NCBI GenBank assembly: GCA_018806915.1
Contig: JAGKQI010000101.1
Span: 620,001 to 684,000 of the forward strand
Origin: Phytophthora colocasiae
Lineage: Eukaryota; Oomycota; Peronosporomycetes; Peronosporales; Peronosporaceae
Direction: 5' to 3'
DNA length: 64,000 nt
The notes beneath the pieces were generated by a model that worked only from the letters and a program-made list of their open reading frames with translations, was not told where the DNA came from and made no database searches. Each line of letters opens with the position of its first letter. Within the stretch, counting starts at the first letter, position 1. A program made the position numbers and the translations under genes. Positions 51,916 to 63,094 of this stretch are shown here, one piece after another.

Positions 51916-54096
51916 TCACCTCGTGTTCATTTTCGAATCCTCCATCATCGCTAGGAACCCACGAAGCCACTCGGTGGGCGTCGCTCCTATAGTTCTGCTG
52001 CCTTCGACATCGGACAATCCCTTGAAGAAAATAGAAAGAAGTTTTCAAAGAACACAACTCACAGAAGGGAAAACGTTATCTACTGACGGCGAGTCGTGCA
52101 TCTCATTTGTTGTGGTACCGGTTGGCGTGCTGTTGGAACTGGACGCAGTTGGGTATCTTTATTTACTGGGCATTGGCGAAATACATGATCCGTTCTGTGC
52201 AACTCAAAGACGCTCCAACGTGCGGTTACCCACCTTGGTCTCCTGCATAGATTTCCGGTCAAAGACGTCGTCCACCTCGTCACTGCTGCTTTGATCGTCA
52301 TCGTCGTCGTCCTAATTGAGTCACTGGTGTTTCGACGTAGGCACCGATTTCTTTTTGTCATTGCGAACGACACCGAACTCCTCCTCGTCACCCTCCAGAG
52401 CTGCTCCTTGCCGGGCTTTTGTTTCCGTCGACTCACTGAAATCAGCATCATCACCAGAAAACCAAAGATGGCTCCATAACCAAGATAAAAAAGATGGCTA
52501 CATGTGCACTGTTCGGTGCGAGATATGCTCGTTAGCGTACTGCAGTCCTCGTTGACGCCGTTTAGCAGCAGAATCTGTGAGAGATGCACTAGCACCGCGT
52601 ACTCGGAATGCAGGCAATGCATTTGCTTGACCTCGGTGGTCGTATGAAGTTATCTTCTCCTGCATTAGCACGTGGACTCCTTCTTTGGCCAAAATGCTGC
52701 GACGATCAACTGCAGGGCTTTGAGGTGTACCACATCGAGGAGACGAAGAGATGGAGGAGTATGGAGAGCTACTGGATTTTGAAGATATTTGAGAAGATCG
52801 ACGCTTGATACTGGCAGCAGGATTTATGCGTTGAGAAGATTGAGGAGAAACCATGCTGATTTCTGCCGTCGCCAAGTCTCGACGTGCCTCCAGTACAACC
52901 GCTGCAATGTTGCTACTCGTTAAGAGAGAAACTAAGCTCACTACAGAGTCAATCTCATCACTTTCACTGGCGTGTTGCATTGCTCGACCGATAGCGTCTT
53001 GAACGGATTGGACTCCAAGACGTCGTGACAGCAGTTGTAGCATGTCCAGGGATACAAGTGTACGCACAAATGGCATCGTCGAAGGAGCTTGAGCTTTTCT
53101 TAGAGCTGCTTGAACTCTCTTCAGCTTTCGTATTGTGAGATCGTCCAGTGTGAGAGCCAAAAAATCGAGTTTACCATGTAAAAGATGCTGAAGCATCTCA
53201 ACAAATTCGGCATCGTCCGTGTCCGACTCCTCAAGCTCTTGACAAGCCGGAGGTGCATCGGGATTCTTTTGAACGACAGATGCTGGAACGATTTCAGCTG
53301 GAGCAATCTCAGTTGGGCAGATTTCAGCTCGTGAACTTAACAATTTGCTCACGAATGACGTGCTGGTAATAATGGACGTTGTTTCTGGAATCTCGTCATC
53401 TTCGTCTCCGTCGTCATCTTCCTCCCCTTTAGCTCCTTCACTTAGCGTTGGAAGACTGTTTCCGATCGCTTTTGGGCTTCGTGGTCGTCCAAGAATCGCT
53501 TCACTTGGTTCCTCTTGATCCTCGACTACCGGCAATGGATCTACCGGTATCCTCTTTTCCGCCTCGAGATCCATCAGTGCGATATCAGCGGAATTCGTCG
53601 CTATTTTCCGTGAAGCCGCTAGAATTGCAGTAAAAGCACTTGGTATTCCTGTTGCGACACGAGGCCTTCCACGTGGTTCCACTTCGGTTAGGTGGTCATC
53701 AAATTCCCCCTCTGAAGTGGCCGCCTCAATTACAGTAAAAGCACTTGGCCTCCCTGTTGGAACTTGAGGACTTCCGCGTTGATCCTCTTCGGTTAGCGCA
53801 GCATCAAAGTCCTCCTCCAAAGTCGCCACGTCCATTGCAGTAAAAGCACTTGGCCTTCCTGTTGTAACTTCGGGACTTCCGCGTGGCTCTTCTTCGTTTA
53901 GGACAACATCAGCTTCCTCCTCCGTAGACGCCGCCTCAATTGATGGCAAAGCAACCGAAGAAGCACGAACTAACAATTGAAGTTCCGCTAGCTGCTCCTG
54001 TGCTGACTGAAGGTGATCTTCGCTGTTGTTGCTGGACTGAAGCTCCTCTTCACTGCTTTGTCGTAGCTCCTCTGGGATATCACTTATGGCCTCCAT
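51916..54096 (-). CDS. acidic protein with three 35-aa repeats, unknown function (532 aa or longer)
   Basis: A single open frame runs from ATG 54096 to a TAG at 52498. It is Glu/Ser-rich throughout, with three 35-residue repeats around residues 65-165 (core GRPSAFTA). A helical block at about 310-420 includes FVEMLQHLLHGKLDFLALTL, and the C-terminus is Ser-rich. I do not recognise the family. Coding-like stretches continue below 52498 (ESTETKARQGAALEGDEEEF; DDDDDQSSSDEVDDVFDRKS; GLSDVEGSRTIGATPTEWLR, stop at 51916-51918). A GTACGC donor near 52538 with a TTTCAG acceptor near 52441 would join the first of these in frame. The extension is an inference; the 532-aa part is solid. Confidence 0.6.
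53590..53910 (-). repeat. three 105-bp tandem repeats within the coding region
   Basis: GCAGTAAAAGCACTTGG starts copies at 53626, 53731 and 53836, an exact 105-bp (35-codon) period that keeps the frame. Confidence 0.9.
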
Positions 54097-54227
54097 AGCT
54101 TAAATCTGTTCAGCGGACAGACAGATTATCACCTGTCGAGTCCTGCAGCAGGCCCCACGTAAAGCTAGCTAGCACTAGGCTTAGCTTGTTGCACAGAAAC
54201 CGTTGGTTGAAAACTCCCATAATTGGA

Positions 54228-56629
54228 CTAGTTGGCCGCTTTAAGACGGCGGATAAATTCGGGGATACTTTCCAGCTTGGTCTTGACAATTGAGGGCAGA
54301 AATGACGACATGCTACTAGTAGTCAAGAGCTCGAATACGTCCTCTTTAGCATTGTCAGCAGGTGCCCAAGATGGTCGGAAACGAAGTTGCAATCCACTTG
54401 CCGCCAGGGCGAGCTGAGATCCATCCAAGAACACAACGCGTAAATCTCCAGTTGGGTCGATGTATCCACGCCCTACACCGGTAACCTCGACTTCTTCTCG
54501 AACTCTAGTCGATCCATCGGGTGCTATTCCTTGACCAACGCTGACTTGGTTGGTAAGAGGTGCTGCTTGGTGAAGAGATCTGGGCAAGCTGGACCGATGC
54601 TGGAACGACGCCAGCAACGATTTCGGTAGTGTGTCGTAGTGAATAAATGGGAGCTTGATCCTATGACCGCGCAATGTAATTTGACGTAGTTGCATGGCTC
54701 GCAATGCTAGACACTGGCAAAATCGAACCAACGGTGACAAGTGCGCACGTTGCATTTGCGAGGAAGCACAGCTTGAACTGGAACTAGTTCGCGCTCCGCT
54801 CACGCCTGGAATCTCGTATCGCAGTGGATCGCCCTCCGCTGTGGTAACAACGAGGATCCCGCTAGCTGGATCGTAACAAGCTTCCCACCCATTTGATACC
54901 TTCAGTTCGAACGTCGGCGAGATACCAACCTCAGCTGATTCCTTGCAGCTCCACTGTAACTGGATCTTGTCCTGACTGGAGCTCCTTTCATGATTCTGAG
55001 AAATCCCGAAGCACGACACGTCTTCCATTTCAAAATGCATAATAACCGACACAACCGGATCAGCACTTCTGGAGGAGACGTTAAAAACAGGTTTTTCGTC
55101 GTCTTGATGTCTTTTCTCCGTTTCGTCGTTCGCTTCTTTCTGCTCACTGCGGGCACAAAAAGTAGAAGACAACGATAGCTCGGAGAGATCACTGTAATCG
55201 TCTGGAAAATCCATGCTAGCGTCATCAGGACTGGAGCTGCTACTGCTACTACTATTCACAAGAGCAGACTGCATCGCCTGGTGCTGAGAAAACCCCATAC
55301 TACTCAAGCGAGCTTCGAAATGACCATGCTGCTCAGATTTCACACGAGTTCCTTCAAGCGTTCTTCGTCTTGGTTTAACCACAACTGGAACGGACGAGCT
55401 AGAAGATGACAGCAAAATTGCTTCCTCCTTCATTGACCGATTCACGGCAGCCCGACGACGTTCGCGCAGCCTTTCAGGAGACCGAGAAGCTGCACGAGGG
55501 TGTGTGGGTACAGGTTGTGGTGTATTTGGAAGAGATTTTCGTCTCCTGTTCGAAGACGGCGCCTTCTTCTGATGTGGTTCACGTAACCATGGATGCAGAA
55601 GAATTTGTTGGGCTGACGGTCGACTACGTGGGTCCTGTAGCAGGGGATCAAATCCGACATAATAAGTGAGACTCGAGGAGCACACAGTTTCGGAATTCAA
55701 GAATAATTACCGTGGTGAGCAAGCGTTTGATCAGATCACTGGCAGACGATGAGAATCCTTCAGGGAATTTCAGTGGGTTTTGTCCAGCATTCGCCACATT
55801 CTCCAAAGTTTCACTAACTTTGCGTCCTTCAAATGGTGGTTTTCCAAATAGTAAGCAGTACAAAATACACCCCAGGGACCAAACATCCACTGCTTCATCG
55901 TACGGCTCATCCTCCGCTGTCAGAACTTCCGGCGCAATAAAGTTTGGCGTACCACACATTGTCACATGACCGTCCCTACAACAATAAGCCAAACCGTCAG
56001 AAAAGTTCCAAATGCGCTCACTGTCAATAAAAGCTGAACACTAACCCAAGCCTCGCTGCGAGTCCGAAGTCCGAGATCTTCACATTCCCTGTGCCGGTGA
56101 GCAGTAAATTGGCGAGCTTGAGGTCTCTGTGGATCACTCCACTAGCGTGTAAATATATTACACCTGCCACCACTTGGCGAAACAATCTCTTCACTAGCTG
56201 TTCGTCCAGTTTTCTCCCTGGAAGGGTCTTTACAACAGCAGAAAGGGACCTTCGAGCGCAATACTCCAGGGTCATGTAGTAGTTGCGAGCGTCCTCGAAG
56301 ACACTCTCCACGCGGAGTACATGAGGATGCTGCAGCTCTGAATGAAGCACCATCTCCTGCCGAACCTTGCTCTCTAACTGTGCGCGCTGAATTAAGAGCT
56401 TGTCGATCACTTTGATAGCCACACGAGCCCCTGAAGCCTCATGCTCTGCTAAATAGACCTGAGCAGTAGCACCCTCGCCCAAGAACTCGAGCAGTGTGTA
56501 CTCCTGTAACACGATAATAAACGTACAGTTAGAGAACTCTATTAGCAAGTAAATACAGGGGTATTAGCGCACAGAGATGGAGTGAGAAGGCCGAGAAGAG
56601 CTAGTAGAGATGTCCGAAGTGGCGTCCAT
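54228..56629 (-). CDS. PLK4/SAK-like polo kinase (728 aa, four exons)
   Basis: Predicted exons are 56629-56573, 56503-56046, 55975-55711 and 55634-54228, with introns of 69, 70 and 76 bp. The first donor (GTGCGC) is the weakest call. The kinase domain (residues about 20-275) shows YTLLEFLGEGATAQVYL, VAIKVIDK (ATP-binding Lys), HRDLKLANLLL, DFGLAARLGDGHV, CGTPNFIAPEV and LTTDPRSRPSAQQIL. A long Ser/Arg-rich linker follows. Two regions resemble polo boxes: the ELKVSNGWEACYDPASG area, and a C-terminal box near residues 650-690 (GYIDPTGDLRVVFLDGSQL). In PLK4 the polo boxes bind centriolar scaffolds and the kinase triggers centriole duplication. A generic polo kinase is the main alternative, but the layout favours PLK4. 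Confidence 0.8.
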
Positions 56630-56659
56630 CTCGGTTCCCACCACAATATGTACGAGTGA

Positions 56660-56672
56660 TTTGATTGGCTAC
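56660..56672 (-). promoter_or_regulatory. CCAAT box upstream of the kinase gene
   Basis: TAGCCAATCAA on the minus strand lies about 35 bp before the kinase ATG, in the 79-bp space to the next gene. Confidence 0.4.
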
Positions 56673-56708
56673 AATTAGTTCAACTACGGCAATTTTTCTA
56701 AAGGTAGC

Positions 56709-57413
56709 CTAGAACCTCTTGGCATGGCTGAAGGAAGAGCGAGGACCGGTGAGGTATCCCGTAGGACGCAAGTCGTAGATTGGGCCAGGCGTTTGTTGTG
56801 ATCCGAGTGGTTTGAGACGTACTTCTTTACCAAAAGTGGGGGAAACTAGTTGATGACATTCGTCGAATGAGCCCTTGAGCATCAGATTGGGACCAGGACC
56901 AATGCCCTTGCCGTTAAGAGGTGGCCTCTGTGACGTGCCTTGCTTTGGGCCAGGAGAACTTCGACCCATTACAGGGGGCAGATCGTAGATTGGTCCCGGT
57001 GATGGTGTTGTGTTTTCTTGTAGAGGTGTTCGCGGAGCATTCTCGAACGCTGTGGAGCCTGCAGACCGCCGTTCCGAACTCACTTGTTGGCCGCATGACA
57101 TCGCTGGCTCATACGAGCCAGGTCCAGCGCCGGGATCGGATCGCTTACGAGCAAGGTCCCAGTCCTCGCGTGTACTATTGCCGAAACTCTTTTTGGGGCT
57201 CGATCCAATGCTGGTGGGGATGTTGTAAAGAGCATCGGAATTTCCGGCACCTGCTTGCCAGCGGAAGCGCTGCTCTGTGGTTGTGAACGTCGCGGTCGTG
57301 TGGTGAATTCCACGCTTGGACGGTGAGTCGAATAGAGGAGGGTGTGTGCTACCACCGCCGCTGGTTCCGTTTGCTGTTCCGCCCCCCCTGCCGATTTCCT
57401 CACCTTGCGTCAT
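56709..57413 (-). CDS. SHIPPO/ST-PG repeat protein (234 aa)
   Basis: A single-exon frame from ATG 57413. It carries the short Pro-Gly-Pro repeats of the sperm-tail PG-rich (SHIPPO, STPG/ODF3) family: PGAGPGSYEP, PSPGPIYDLP, GPGPNLMLKGSF and TPGPIYDLRP, spaced by 30-45 residues. Family members are microtubule inner or axoneme-associated proteins of cilia and flagella. The N-terminus is Gly/Thr-rich and low in complexity. It stops only 79 bp before the kinase ATG on the same strand. Confidence 0.8.
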   Translation of the reverse strand: MTQGEEIGRGGGTANGTSGGGSTHPPLFDSPSKRGIHHTTATFTTTEQRFRWQAGAGNSDALYNIPTSIGSSPKKSFGNSTREDWDLARKRSDPGAGPGSYEPAMSCGQQVSSERRSAGSTAFENAPRTPLQENTTPSPGPIYDLPPVMGRSSPGPKQGTSQRPPLNGKGIGPGPNLMLKGSFDECHQLVSPTFGKEVRLKPLGSQQTPGPIYDLRPTGYLTGPRSSFSHAKRF

Positions 57414-57655
57414 TTTAGAGATTAGTTGGAGGCGAAGGCTGTTATTGAGATGTGAACGAAGAGGAAGTCGTTCCCGTTTGCAGAAAGTAGCATAAGATCA
57501 ACGCATCATTGTGATCTTCGATTCCTCAACACTCTCAACACTTTTTATAGCTTCGTCCTCCTGCTTTCCCAGGTGTGCATCATTCTGAGGATGGCTATTT
57601 CCTGCTACTATGAGGGGGGGGGGCAGGATCGAAGTGGATTTCAATCGTATCGAAT

Positions 57656-59475
57656 TCATCGAAGAGGTTTCCGTCCCCTTCCAGCTACCCCTACATCAAC
57701 GCGTCGCCACTTCCGCCACATCGCATCAATAGGAGTAGAAACTTCAGATATTGAAGAGTGGAGAAGGGTCTGCCCCTCCGACTGCAGATGTTGGGGTAGC
57801 ATTGAAATGGGTTGAACGGATGCTGGGATCGTCCATTGCTGGGGCTCACCACGTTTGATGGTCGATGTAGGTGACTGCTGTTGTTTCGACTGGAAAACCA
57901 TTGCCATATGTGTAGCGTGCCCCACTATTGAGCGTAGATAAAACTCTTTCCACGCACCAAAAACTCGACGGTGGAGTTCCTGCTTCTTCCTCGCTCGGAA
58001 AATAGCGTGCTGCTGGCGCGCAAGGTTCTCTTGGTGATCTTCTATTGTCTTCTGTACGCAATGCTCAAAATCTTGGCGGGACATGCCAAGCCTTTCCCGT
58101 TCTATCTCAAAAAAATTTCGTTGATCCACGAGTTGTATCTCCAAGTTACGTTGTCGGCTATCAAAGCTCTGTTGGTAATTTGCAAGAATCATAAGTAGCT
58201 TCGGGAGCTGCGTTTGACAGATTTCTTGGCGCAAGGAATGCATTCGGACGCTTTCGTCGAAGCAAGCTTGTCGAACTCTGTTCAGCTCCTCTTTGGCATT
58301 TGAACATCGTGTCAACACGTTCATTTCGATTAACTGAAGTCGAGCTCGAGTGTCGTCATTGCAACGGGCCACGGTGGCAGCGGATTGCAACTTTGCCTGG
58401 ATTGAATACGACTTCCAAGTGAGGAACACATGGTGGGAGATTAATTGATTTCCCCATAGTTCCTGTCGTTTCCGTCTCCAGTTTAAAGCTCTATTTCGAA
58501 TCACCACAGCACGATTAACATCCCGCTCTAGTATCTTTATCTGATCTTGCGTGAGTTCGTGCTGCGCTTGGTAGGTTGTGAGTTCTTTCATCTGGATGTG
58601 TTTTCATGGTCAGGTGGTTAGGTCAGAGGAGATAACAACTACTTCATCGACAGGACGTACTAAATGCTGCGAACGTTCTGTTGCAACCTCAATTTCCAGT
58701 TGCTTATTTGTAAGTTGACTCGTAAGTTTTATGATATCTGTAGCCTGGGCACATCAGTACATATCAATTTGAAAAAGCCGATTCAGGTATGGTAATTGCG
58801 GTTACCAGCGTATTTGCTTGCGATGCTTGCTCTTCATACTTTGTAAGAAGTACTTTGTTCTCGATTTTAGAGTTTTCGAAGCAGGCTCTGATGTCAGATA
58901 CCTATGCGAAGCATGATATTGTAATTAACAGTGTTAAAGATGAAAGTTAGGTAAGGCAAACGAACCTCAAGCTTGAGCTGTCGCTGTTCCTCCAGTAATT
59001 TATCACTCATTTCACATGCAGCCTGCAGTTGACTGTCACTTTCCTCACGAAATATCTTGAATCTGTTTTCACACTATGTACAGTTTACAGAGTTATCCCT
59101 CAAACCAAAACCATACTGAACAAATACGTTTGGGTAACCTCTGCTTTTTCGACACGCTGAGCTTCTATCAGCTCAAGAAGTTGACGAGTCTTTCCGTGGG
59201 TTGCATGGAGTTCCGCTTCTAATTTGCAGTTGACCCCCCGCAACTTGGCAAGAGCAAGGCGGGATTCTGCCTCGCTGGTGCGTCTACTCTCCAACTCAAT
59301 CTCTAGACTCTGCACCAGCTTACCATGCGCCTTCATTTCGCGACTGCGGGCATTTTCTACCTGTCGCTCACAAATCCGTCGTCAACTCGATACTTCCAGT
59401 AGATAATACATGTATTACTCAAACCTGATGCAGTCGAGCCTGCAGGGAACAAGTGCATGCTTCAGATATCGACAT
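57656..59475 (-). CDS. coiled-coil protein, unknown (498 aa, six exons)
   Basis: Predicted exons are 59475-59425, 59360-59139, 59073-58966, 58901-58806, 58744-58661 and 58591-57656; all five introns are phase 0 and 61-69 bp long apart from the first and second (64 and 65). The last intron has a canonical GTACGT donor and CAG acceptor. The product is nearly all helix: LVQSLEIELESRRTSEAESR, LLEEQRQLKLE, ILERDVNRAVVIRNRALNWR, then RKKQELHRRVFGAWKEFYLR near the end. The two VFLTWK/VFGAWKEF-type segments resemble Sfi1-like W-x-x repeats found in centrin-binding and ciliary proteins, but this is suggestive only. The start exon is the least certain. Confidence 0.65.
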
Positions 59476-60640
59476 CTCGAAACTTGCTATAGTATTATTA
59501 CTCGTACAACTACCAAAGCTGTGGCACTATTTTTGGTCCGACAACCGACTTTGAACAGTATCGAAAGTATCTGCTCGCCATCTGTAGCTCGATCAACATG
59601 GCTATCGATGGCATATTCTACGTGCTACATGCATAACGACGAGTGCGTACTGGATGTCAGATCACGACGAGGGGAAGCAGACTAAGTTTCGAGAATTCAC
59701 ACACCACAGACACCATCCGCGGCAGAACGTTTGCATATCACTACTACACACGGAGAGAGGACACACTGAATTCGGGTACAGCAGCCGCGAGAGCATGCCC
59801 TTGTCCAAGACCACCCATTATTGACGACGCCATTTTTATAAATGTGCCGACGAACGCCTTTAAACTTCCATACAAAAAATTTGTAAGGGTACTGAGCAGC
59901 TGACCTGTTTGTACGATTCGTACTACGAAGGGTGCTAAACAATTTAGCCACCCACCAAAAATCTTTGCTAAATGAACTTCAACAACTAAGGTGCCCAACC
60001 AGCCTTGAATTCCTCTCAGTCTCAAACTTACTCAGTGAGAAGCAAAAGGATCTGGGGTCACCACGCGGTGGCCCTAGATCCAGGCCTGGACGCATTCATG
60101 GTTGGAGACGATCTGTGCGAGAGAAGCGTTCTCATTGGAGCGAGATCACCTGGACAATTTGCGAGATCGACCAGCAGACGCACAGCGGAAAACGCCTACG
60201 ATCAAGGACATTCGCAGTTACCGACCTGGCAAGCAAGGGAAGATTTTCGCGAGAACCAAGCGACTACTTGACTGTGCTACCGCCAAGATCAAGGACTGTG
60301 CGAACGAGCTACACTTCTAGACCTATCTGGTAAGCAAGAGAAGATTTTCGCGAGAACCAAGCGATTATTGACTGTGCTACCGCCAAGATCAAGAACTGTG
60401 CGAAGGACGTGACGTGAACGCTGCATGCAATACCTTCATAACTCGGGTTACAGCGAGCCCACCGACAAAGATTAGCTAGAAGTAGTTAGACTTTGTTTGA
60501 TCAACTGTAACGGCATCTCTTCCACATTCACGTCAAGAAATGTATGTTGACGCCGACGCAGGTGCATCATTTCCGCACTTAAGATACCGTACTTAAGACA
60601 GGTTTTTGTCCAACCGGCAGTATCCGTCTGGTCCGACACA
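59476..60640. other. intergenic region, no recognised gene
   Basis: Intergenic region between divergently transcribed genes. Open frames on both strands are short and resemble nothing known. It contains a 101-bp-spaced duplication and an imperfect palindrome GGGGTCACCACGCGGTGGCCC near 60055. Confidence 0.5.
60224..60405. repeat. two-copy direct repeat, about 81 bp, spaced 101 bp
   Basis: AAGATTTTCGCGAGAACCAA and ACTGTGCTACCGCCAAGATC occur in both copies (60224-60306 and 60325-60405). It may be left from an old element. Confidence 0.8.
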
Positions 60641-60656
60641 ACTCATTCCGCACTCG
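60641..60656 (+). promoter_or_regulatory. oomycete-type initiator
   Basis: ACTCATTCCGCACTCG matches the oomycete initiator consensus (GCTCATTYYNCAWTTT) in its TCATTCC-CA core, 42-52 bp before the acyltransferase ATG. Confidence 0.6.
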
Positions 60657-60692
60657 TCTTGACCTTCTTCTGCTTGTCATTAGTCGCCCAAG

Positions 60693-62093
60693 ATGGCGGT
60701 GTTCCACCTGTACTCGGCGCTGAATCTACTGTGGATCCTGTGCAACAGCGCATGTATTAACTTCCTTCAGTTCTGTCTCTGGTGCCTCGTGCGGCCGTTT
60801 AACAAGCCGCTCTACCGTCGACTTATGGGGTACGCAACCGAAAAAGACCATCACTCTGACAATTTGATGTGACCATCATTCTGCTGTTAGTTCTGTGGCA
60901 CAGGCGCTATGGGTCGACGTCACCTCTACAAGCTTTCCGCAGACCAAGCTCTCAGTCACAGGGGAACTACCACCCGATGCAGCCAAGCCTGTGATCCTCA
61001 TCGCTAACCACCAGGTCGATGCTGACTGGTGGTACATTTGGCAAGCCGCACGCCATCAGAAAGCGGCGGGCAATGTCAAGATCGTGCTCAAGGACCAGCT
61101 TAAGTACCTGCCCATCATCGGCTGGGGCATGCGTCTCTTCCAATTCCTCTTCTTGCGCCGCCGCATCGACGAGGACGAGGCTCATATCAAGAAATACATG
61201 GGCGGACTCATCACCGACGACTTTCCATTCTGGCTTGTGCTGTTCCCCGAGGGTACGACCATTCACAGTGAGTACGTAACCAAGTCTCAGGCATTTGCAG
61301 CTCGAGAAGATCGTCCCAAATTTGAGAGGGTTTTACTGCCACGCACAACGGGAATGAAGATTATACTGGATGCTGTGGCTGAAGCAAAGCCTGATATCTA
61401 TGACCTAACGCTCGCTTTCCCGTCGTATTCGGGCGAAGTTCCGACGTTCGACATGGGATATGGACGTAAAGTGGATACTGAAGTGCCGTCCATGAAATCA
61501 CTGCTGGCGGGAAAGCAACCTGCTGGAAGGGTGGCTTTGCACTCGCGGAAATTTAAGTACGAGGACGCTGCTACGGACTTGCAGGGATTTCTCGACGCCC
61601 GCTGGAAGGAGAAGGAGGAACGGCTAAACTACTTCATTGAACATCAACAATTCCCCGGTGCGGAGAACACCTATGAGATAGATCTTTCGGTACGTGATCA
61701 TTTTTGTCGACTTTGTGTGAAATTATAAAGAACTGACAGTGTTGATGCTAGACTTCGGTGGGAGCTGTCTTCAGGTTGTGGCTAGGCATCACGTTGTCGT
61801 GCATTGTGCTACCCGTCGTCATGATGCTTTTCTTCCCATGTGCGTACCGTACATTGAGCTCACTGCTTGTGTACAAGTGGTTCATCCATTTGCTTTATGT
61901 ATTGATAACTAACGACCTTGCTGTCTGTTTCTAATGGTGTTCAGTGTACTTCACCTGGGTCGTCTACTGTTTCGTGTACTCGGTTTATGACCGCACCACG
62001 AACTTCTGGTGGCCTTACATTTTCAACCTGTTCTTGGAGCGTGCCGCTAAAACTCATGATCACTTCAAGCGTCAGCAAGCTAAGTATATGTGA
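60693..62093 (+). CDS. lysophospholipid acyltransferase, membrane-bound (390 aa, four exons)
   Basis: Predicted exons are 60693-60829, 60891-61689, 61752-61839 and 61945-62093; introns of 61, 62 and 105 bp use GTACGC, GTACGT and GTGCGT donors. Residues 5-32 are a hydrophobic N-terminal segment. The PlsC/AGPAT domain shows motif I NHQVDADWWYIW (NHx4D), motif II around VLKDQLKYLPIIGWGM, and motif III LFPEGTT. Exon 3 encodes a membrane segment (LGITLSCIVLPVVMMLFFP) and exon 4 another (YFTWVVYCFVYSVYD). The layout fits the AGPAT/lysocardiolipin acyltransferase group, which moves an acyl chain from acyl-CoA to lysophosphatidic acid or lysocardiolipin at the ER. The exact substrate cannot be told. 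Confidence 0.85.
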
Positions 62094-62333
62094 GCTGGGT
62101 ACGAAGTTATTGGCTATACGGCATCTTGAGCTTGCCGTAATGGCATGCTGACTACATTTACATTGGTGCCGGTGCGTTGTGCGTTTGAGGCTAGAATTGC
62201 TTATATCCATGAGGGAAACTGAATAGCGAAATTCAAAGCGTGGCTGTCGTAACCCCACCGATTTACTTTTGTTATGATCTGGCAAAGGAAGCCTACAGTT
62301 TGTTTGTTTGAAATGAAATCGTCTTAGTATGTA

Positions 62334-63058
62334 CTTCCTCCATTCAAAAATGATTGGGACAATTAGGTTTGGTAGGTGATTGGGACAGTTCGCAAAGAAT
62401 TTATCCATTGTCGGAGTTATTGGTTTGCCAGATGTATAGGCTTGCGTACCTGCAGGCAAAAACCCATTCAGTATCATATCAGTCGATTTAATAGTGTTAT
62501 AAAAAAGAAAGGTTATACCTAGGACGTCCACCGCTGCCAAGAACATGGTAATTTTACCTGCCAGGTCCGCGCGGTCGTACGGCTTGCGACCGGACTTTTG
62601 CTTGATTCTGCTCTCAGGAGGCCCATCCGCAACCCCATCCGCAACGTTTTCGATGTACTGCGCCCACACGCGCTCAATAGTGTGCTGATGGCACGTGTAT
62701 TTGAGCGCCAGCCTCAAATACGTTCCGTGGGGAACCTTGTCGTCTCTGAACGCCAGCAGGATGTCTTGGACGATGGCCCTTCTTTCTGTGTCTGTGAGGT
62801 TTCCCTTTGGCATCCCTGGAGCGCGAAACAGTTAGATCTCGAATGTCAGCGGGTGGTTGAAAAATGAGAACCTTGAGGCAGTGCGCGCCAACCAACACAA
62901 CTCCACCAATTTTGCTCGAAATCAAACCAAAATTGTACGGTTAAAAAGCTGTAATCGCATGCTATCGATTGAGCCAATCAGCGATTAATTTAGATTGATT
63001 TCACCAAAATTAAATGTTTTTTTGTGCAAATGTCCCAATCATTTTTGAATGGAGGAAG
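62334..63058 (-). mobile_element. internally deleted Tc1/mariner element (725 bp)
   Basis: Perfect 28-bp TIRs (CTTCCTCCATTCAAAAATGA...) at 62334-62361 and 63031-63058, flanked by TA on both sides (62332-62333, 63059-63060). It holds only the start of a transposase. It lies in the space between two convergent genes. Confidence 0.88.
62550..62813 (-). pseudogene. mariner-type transposase, N-terminal fragment
   Basis: From ATG 62813: MPKGNLTDTERRAIVQDILL, then HQHTIERVWAQYIENV and KQKSGRKPYDRADL. This is the paired helix-turn-helix DNA-binding part of an oomycete mariner-like transposase. The catalytic domain is deleted. The frame runs on through unrelated sequence beyond the left TIR. Confidence 0.7.
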
Positions 63059-63094
63059 TAGGTTAACATGAGTTGTATCAAGCCCTTGTAGAGT

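Noticed and set aside
57573..57815. Plus-strand frame around the G9 run at 57614
   Set aside because: It overlaps the last exon of the coiled-coil gene on the other strand and has no start or domain of its own.
61941..62549. Mariner transposase extending as one 290-codon frame to 61941
   Set aside because: Only the first 85-90 residues match a transposase. The rest crosses the left TIR and the acyltransferase's last exon, so it is fortuitous.
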